A stretch of 64,000 nt of DNA from Atrichornis clamosus (Eukaryota; Chordata; Aves; Passeriformes; Menuridae), in assembly GCA_013400975.1 (NCBI GenBank), contig WBMZ01008929.1, forward strand, positions 62,217 through 126,216, in the 5' to 3' direction. Every line of letters begins with the position of its first letter. Position 1 is the stretch's first letter. This document shows, in pieces, positions 60,701 to 64,000 of the stretch. The translations under genes were made by a program, and so were the position numbers. The notes below the pieces were generated by a model. That model worked only from the letters and a program-made list of their open reading frames with translations, ran no database searches and was not told the DNA's origin.

Positions 60701-63700
60701 TTAAGGTTTATGCACAAGGCTGTAATCTGCACCAGGGTGACTCAGTAGGAAATATCCTAGAGCTGAAACAAACAATCAGAGAAAATGTTATTCCCTGTAA
60801 GCAGTGCCTAGGCCATACACTGGCTAAGGCTTCTAATGCAGCAATAAAAAAAGCTTGAGACTGAAACAGTACATTTCTTTATCAAATGAAGAGAATAAAT
60901 ACCTCCCACAGCAGACTACAGAGGTGACGAATGATGTCTTTGTTCAGGATCTCCTTACCATGTTGAACCAGATGACCCAGTGATATATGAAATAGCATCC
61001 AAGAGACCCAGCTTCTGAAGACCCCACAGGTTGCCTAACAGAGATGTCAGTGCCCGGGTGCCACCTCCTGTTGTCATGAGTGCTACAACGGGTATCTGTT
61101 TAATCATCAACACAGCAGTGGTAAGCAACACTTCATTTACCAGCTCACCTGATCAGAGTTGAGTGAATTACAGCATTTCAGTCCCACAAGAAATTCCAAC
61201 ATTTCACCCCTTCCCCATGCAGGAAAGAAAAGAAAAATGAAAACTGGGTGTTTTGCATAGACAAAAAATAAATTGGTAACTAGTTGATTTTGAGGATTTT
61301 GATCAAAATAAATAATTTTTGATTCTAAATTGTTACATGTTGGCTTATCCTAGCAGATCAAAACTAATTGTTTCAAGGCATTTCAATATTTGACTGCATT
61401 TTCCTTAACAAAACATCATCTCATGAGAGCTCTATTTTGCTAGCAAGCAGAGCTCATCCTCTCTTGTAAGTCAAGCATAATGGCTGGATTACATTTCCTA
61501 CAAAGCACCTAGAGTATATAATTGCAGTGATGAAGCCTAATGGTATGGAAATCTAAATTGCGTTACAGGATGACAAATTTCTCTGAGAAACCCACCGAGA
61601 GAAGATGAGCCAACTGACATTTTCCACACACATTTCCAGGCAATTGCATCAAAGAAATACTCAATAGTTTCCTGATTCAGATCGAACATTTCAGGTCAAA
61701 GCAAAGCATTCTGATTTGGGTTTATCTGACTATAGGGAAGTATTTTTTTGCTGAAAAATCTGAAATTAGTTGTTATAAGTATTTCCCCAACAAAATTCTT
61801 AAGCAACTGCTTTTTTTTTTTCACTGAAACTCCTGAAACAATATAATAATATGATCAGTTTGTGAGCAGGGGTATAATTTATAATGTCCAAAGCCATGCT
61901 GTCGTATATTACCTAACATGCCTTTGGTCCAGCTGTCCTGGATGAAGGAAAAATCACAAGCGAAAAAAAAATAAACTGACTCTCAAAATGAAAAATTCTT
62001 CATTTCTCAAGTTCCTGATCAGAGACCTGCTCTCTCCCTGAAGCACCAACCATCCCCATGCCAGCATGGACATGAATAAATACAAAACCTAACTCAGACA
62101 AGTTGATGAGAGAAAAAATGTTGAATGTCTTTCTGCTGTTTGAGGAACTACAGTTGAGATGATGAGCATCAGAGAAGAAAGCCTGTGATATGAAATCTTC
62201 TCATCAGCCACTGCTATGCATCACTTTAACAGTTAGATTTTCTCCCTCCAAAAATCTGATCATATAAAATACCTTATGGGGTCTTGGTGACTGAATGATC
62301 AGCTAAAAGAGTCTGACTATCCAGGGCATATAATACACAGATGAAAAATAAACAACGCAGGGAAAAAATGCTGATTTATGGCATTTTGTGTTCTGGACAA
62401 ATGTGTACCAAGAGGGTTTGAGACTACTCTGGCTCCCACATTGCTTCATTTAAACATTTCTCAATGCTTTACATGGGGCAGTGAATGTATGAGGGCTAGC
62501 TAAGGAACATTATGCAAACAGCTACGAGCATAATGCATTCCTGTTACACACATGTTGGTCCCTGTGGTCCTCCCCATACCTCATGATCTTGTAAGTCTTG
62601 CTCTAAATGAAGTGCTTTCTTCAGAGCAGAAGCCACAAACTTCTTCCTTTTCTGCAGAAAATTTTTCTCCTCTGTACACAGATCAAATTCCAAGCGAACA
62701 TCTAAGTTTCTGGACCTCAAACAAAGTACAGGGTTAAATAGGGAGTGCATGATCACTTAAAATTCATGTCTGGACCCATGCTTACAAGTTGCAACTCTAT
62801 TATTAAGGCTTAGAAAAGCTGCTACTGTGGCCCTTCAAAAGCACATATATCTATGGTATAGATATGGTAGAGAAAAGGCTGATAAACAGCAAAAAGTAGC
62901 AAAATCTTACAGAAAGAAAGAAACAGAAAGAAACAGAAATATTCTGATTTTCAAGAAGTGTCTAATGCAAATACTGTAATCCATATACAGATGCTATAAA
63001 CAGGTGAACATTTAGGATTGTTTGCCTCAGGACCACCAGATTTTTTAAAGATGAATACTCTGGATTTTTCACAAGTAAGCAAAAGTGAAATATAACCACA
63101 TTTTTTTCTAAACCTATAGCTCTACAGACTTTTCAGCCAGAAAACATTATTCTCCCCATCCAAACTGAATTCCTATATAGGAGCATAACCAGAAAATTCA
63201 CTCAGCACAGTTAGCCACCTTCTGTACAGGGGTAACAAACATGGGGTAGATAGGTAAATATAATCACTAACTAAATACTTTCTCCCTTAGTTACAGAGAA
63301 AGGTAAGAAGGCAAAAAAGCTGGGCAACATCTTTTTTTCACAACCACAAAACCCAAGGACAAAATTTCTTACCAGTCATTTGACTTCACATGTAAATTGA
63401 TTGTTTCACCCTAGGAAAAAAACCCCACAATATAAGCACTGGAGATTATCTTATGTTCTTTCCTTCTGGTCAGCTCTGAAGCCCTTCTCTTTTTCTAAAA
63501 GCCACATTGAGCCACAAAGCCATAATAATCAGAAAATCCATCTAATTTTTAAAATTCCTCCAAGTCCACTTCACTTTCTTTATATTGTTTTATACTAAAG
63601 AGCAGTATGCAGTAAAAACCAACACCAGCTCTGCCAGTGTGTTCCATCCTGCCTCATCATTTGCATTTGCTCTGATCTGTATTAGTCCCCCAGGGGGCTA

Positions 63701-64000
63701 CAGAAATCCCTTTGTCAAGCGTTTGGCTGTGATTTTTTTGTTCTATTTGGTTCATATGAAAATTTACAGGTCCACAACCCTCTCTGTTAGGAATCTAAGG
63801 GCACTAACAGTTATATATCTAAATAACTACTTCACACTGATCTAATTAACTCGTGCCCATGGATCTTTGGTCCACAGCTGAACATTTATTCTAAGAAGCT
63901 GGTATCAATTACCTTTGCTACCGCCACTTTCTCACTGAAAGGAAGTGAATCCAGAGGAATAGTGAGGCATGCATGGCAGTCTTTCTTCTCTTCACCTGAA
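51500..64000 (-). CDS. PLA2G4E-like: Gene C: PLA2G4E-like cytosolic phospholipase A2, 3' half (partial)
   Basis: Minus-strand gene cut by the right window edge. Exons in order: 64000-63913 (partial), 63410-63373, 62715-62580, 61095-60959, 60492-60270, 58845-58731, 58209-58072, 55092-54985, 54043-53852, 53450-53284, 52108-51922, 51708-51500. All borders are GT/AG, and the frame is open over about 578 codons to TAA. This is the end of the linker and the complete catalytic domain, with the nucleophile in GSSGS and the catalytic Asp in LADTAG. Arg is kept after GGG, unlike gene B. The C2 domain and start lie beyond 64000. The enzyme would act on membrane glycerophospholipids; by family, a Ca2+-dependent phospholipase or N-acyltransferase. 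It lies directly upstream of gene B in the same orientation. Confidence 0.93.
51922..52108 (-). CDS. PLA2G4E-like: Gene C exon: FPLVND region
   Basis: 187 bp, phase 0 in and phase 1 out, donor GTAAGC. Reads [20 protein letters not shown], then [19 protein letters not shown]. Equal in length to gene B's exon 20. Confidence 0.96.
53284..53450 (-). CDS. PLA2G4E-like: Gene C exon: catalytic Asp
   Basis: 167 bp, phase 1 in and phase 0 out, donor GTGTGA. Reads [17 protein letters not shown], then [20 protein letters not shown]. The Asp of ADTAG (codon 53388-53386) aligns with the catalytic Asp. The following residues, GYIDIS, differ from the FF(V/I)N(S/T)S usual in PLA2G4E. Confidence 0.95.
53852..54043 (-). 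CDS. PLA2G4E-like: Gene C exon: catalytic domain
   Basis: 192 bp, phase 1 in and out, donor GTAAAC. Contains [20 protein letters not shown] and [20 protein letters not shown]. Equal in length to gene B's exon 18. Confidence 0.95.
54985..55092 (-). CDS. PLA2G4E-like: Gene C exon: [10 protein letters not shown]
   Basis: 108 bp, phase 1 in and out, donor GTTAGT (slightly weak), acceptor CATTCCACAG. Reads [20 protein letters not shown], then [16 protein letters not shown]. The second half has drifted from the W-x-R-W pattern of gene B and mammalian PLA2G4E. Confidence 0.92.
55093..58071. other. Gene C intron, about 3 kb
   Basis: No exon or recognisable repeat found. It contains a plus-strand open frame (56615-57115) that I do not regard as a gene, and a CTCF-like motif at 56608-56620. 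Confidence 0.5.
56608..56620 (+). promoter_or_regulatory. Possible CTCF-type site
   Basis: TCACTAGATGGCA matches the CTCF core CCA(C/G)(C/T)AG(A/G)(G/T)GGC(A/G) except at the first base. It lies in a gene C intron. Motif match only. Confidence 0.3.
58072..58209 (-). CDS. PLA2G4E-like: Gene C exon: FGSEFFMG
   Basis: 138 bp, phase 1 in and out, donor GTGATG. Reads [20 protein letters not shown], then [20 protein letters not shown]. Nearly identical to gene B's exon 16. Confidence 0.96.
58731..58845 (-). CDS. PLA2G4E-like: Gene C exon: GQNPLPIY
   Basis: 115 bp, phase 0 in and phase 1 out, donor GTGATG. Reads [20 protein letters not shown], then [18 protein letters not shown]. Equal in length to gene B's exon 15. 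Confidence 0.96.
59290..60137 (+). mobile_element. CR1 LINE, 5'-truncated, ORF2 3' end and tail
   Basis: About 850 bp. The first part decodes in broken frames as the end of CR1 ORF2. Marker stretches include ACCTGGACAGGCTGGATTGA, GAAAAGGACCTGGGGGTGCT and TTGGACATTAGAAAAAATTG. It ends near GACTCAGAGGTCTTTTCCCA. It lies in the gene C intron between the LYQSADWS and GQNPLPIY exons and opposes the gene's direction. Not functional. Confidence 0.93.
60270..60492 (-). CDS. PLA2G4E-like: Gene C exon: catalytic domain after the nucleophile
   Basis: 223 bp, phase 2 in and phase 0 out, donor GTAGCT, acceptor CTTTTCCCAG. Contains [36 protein letters not shown] and ends LDDG. Equal in length to gene B's exon 14. 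Confidence 0.95.
60959..61095 (-). CDS. PLA2G4E-like: Gene C exon: oxyanion loop and nucleophile elbow
   Basis: 137 bp, phase 0 in and phase 2 out, donor GTAAGG. Reads [20 protein letters not shown], then [21 protein letters not shown] keeps the essential Arg. The nucleophile Ser is codon 60972-60970 within G-S-S-G-S, where most relatives have G-L-S-G-(S/T/A). Confidence 0.96.
62580..62715 (-). CDS. PLA2G4E-like: Gene C exon: start of catalytic domain
   Basis: 136 bp, phase 2 in and phase 0 out, donor GTATGG. The acceptor was chosen as TTTGTTTGAG before GTCCAG, because the next AG (four bases on) would create TGA at the junction. Reads [20 protein letters not shown], then [20 protein letters not shown] and LQDHE. 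Confidence 0.9.
62914..62940. repeat. Short GAAA/CAGAAA microsatellite
   Basis: AGAAAGAAAGAAACAGAAAG-type purine repeat in a gene C intron. Confidence 0.7.
63373..63410 (-). CDS. PLA2G4E-like: Gene C exon: linker
   Basis: 38 bp, phase 0 in and phase 2 out, acceptor TTTTCCTAG and donor GTAAGA. Reads [12 protein letters not shown] plus two bases; it matches the GESYELH-type motif of mammalian PLA2G4E. Confidence 0.87.
63913..64000 (-). CDS. PLA2G4E-like: Gene C exon: linker, cut by window edge
   Basis: Phase 0 out, donor GTAATT. Reads [20 protein letters not shown], then FSEKVAVAK, aligning with [14 protein letters not shown] of gene B's exon 10. The open frame reaches the window end. An AG at 63996-63997 could be the acceptor, giving 63913-63995 (83 bp). 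Confidence 0.75.

Overview
The window is vertebrate nuclear DNA, almost certainly from a bird. Genes are split into many short exons with GT/AG borders. The only recognisable interspersed repeats are 5'-truncated CR1 LINEs with the typical avian 3' ends, and repeat density is low. No prokaryotic gene order, CRISPR array, rRNA or tRNA gene is visible. A single undetermined base sits at 46069.

The content is one head-to-tail cluster of three group IV cytosolic phospholipase A2 genes, all on the minus strand, all closest to the epsilon branch (PLA2G4E-like). Exon assignments were made by reading the minus strand, requiring AG/GT borders and matching codon phases, and comparing the three paralogs with each other and with remembered features of the family. 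Gene A (about 1-6684) is only its 5' half: a short N-terminal leader, a C2 domain and the start of the linker. Its catalytic half lies beyond the left edge. Gene B (10463-43890) looks complete: 21 exons in a continuous reading frame, predicted at about 999 residues if it starts at the ATG at 43873. It holds an N-terminal tandem-repeat exon, a C2 domain (33483-28898), a linker (27832-23700) and the alpha/beta-type catalytic domain (21845-10463). Gene C (51500-64000) is only its 3' half: the end of the linker and the whole catalytic domain; its C2 part lies beyond the right edge. Where two copies can be compared, exon lengths are identical (73, 137, 132 and 41 bp in A and B; 38, 137, 223, 115, 138, 108, 192, 167, 187 and 209 bp in B and C), apart from the exon that opens the catalytic domain (148 versus 136 bp). 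The genes therefore arose by tandem duplication.

PLA2G4E enzymes carry a Ca2+-binding C2 domain that brings the protein to membranes and a Ser/Asp dyad lipase domain. Mammalian PLA2G4E is known as a Ca2+-dependent N-acyltransferase making N-acyl-phosphatidylethanolamine. Genes B and C both keep the nucleophile serine and the catalytic aspartate. Gene B has Lys at the position of the conserved Arg after the GGG oxyanion loop, and gene C has an altered context around its nucleophile.

The most unusual element is the first recognised coding exon of gene B (43364-43890), a coding minisatellite of nine 17-residue units, spliced in frame to the phospholipase. A decayed copy of the short exon that precedes the C2 domain lies close by at about 43025-43110. 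The stretches between genes (6.8-10.4 kb and 43.9-51.5 kb) and the long introns show CR1 fragments, simple repeats and GC-rich patches, but no further gene that I can support.
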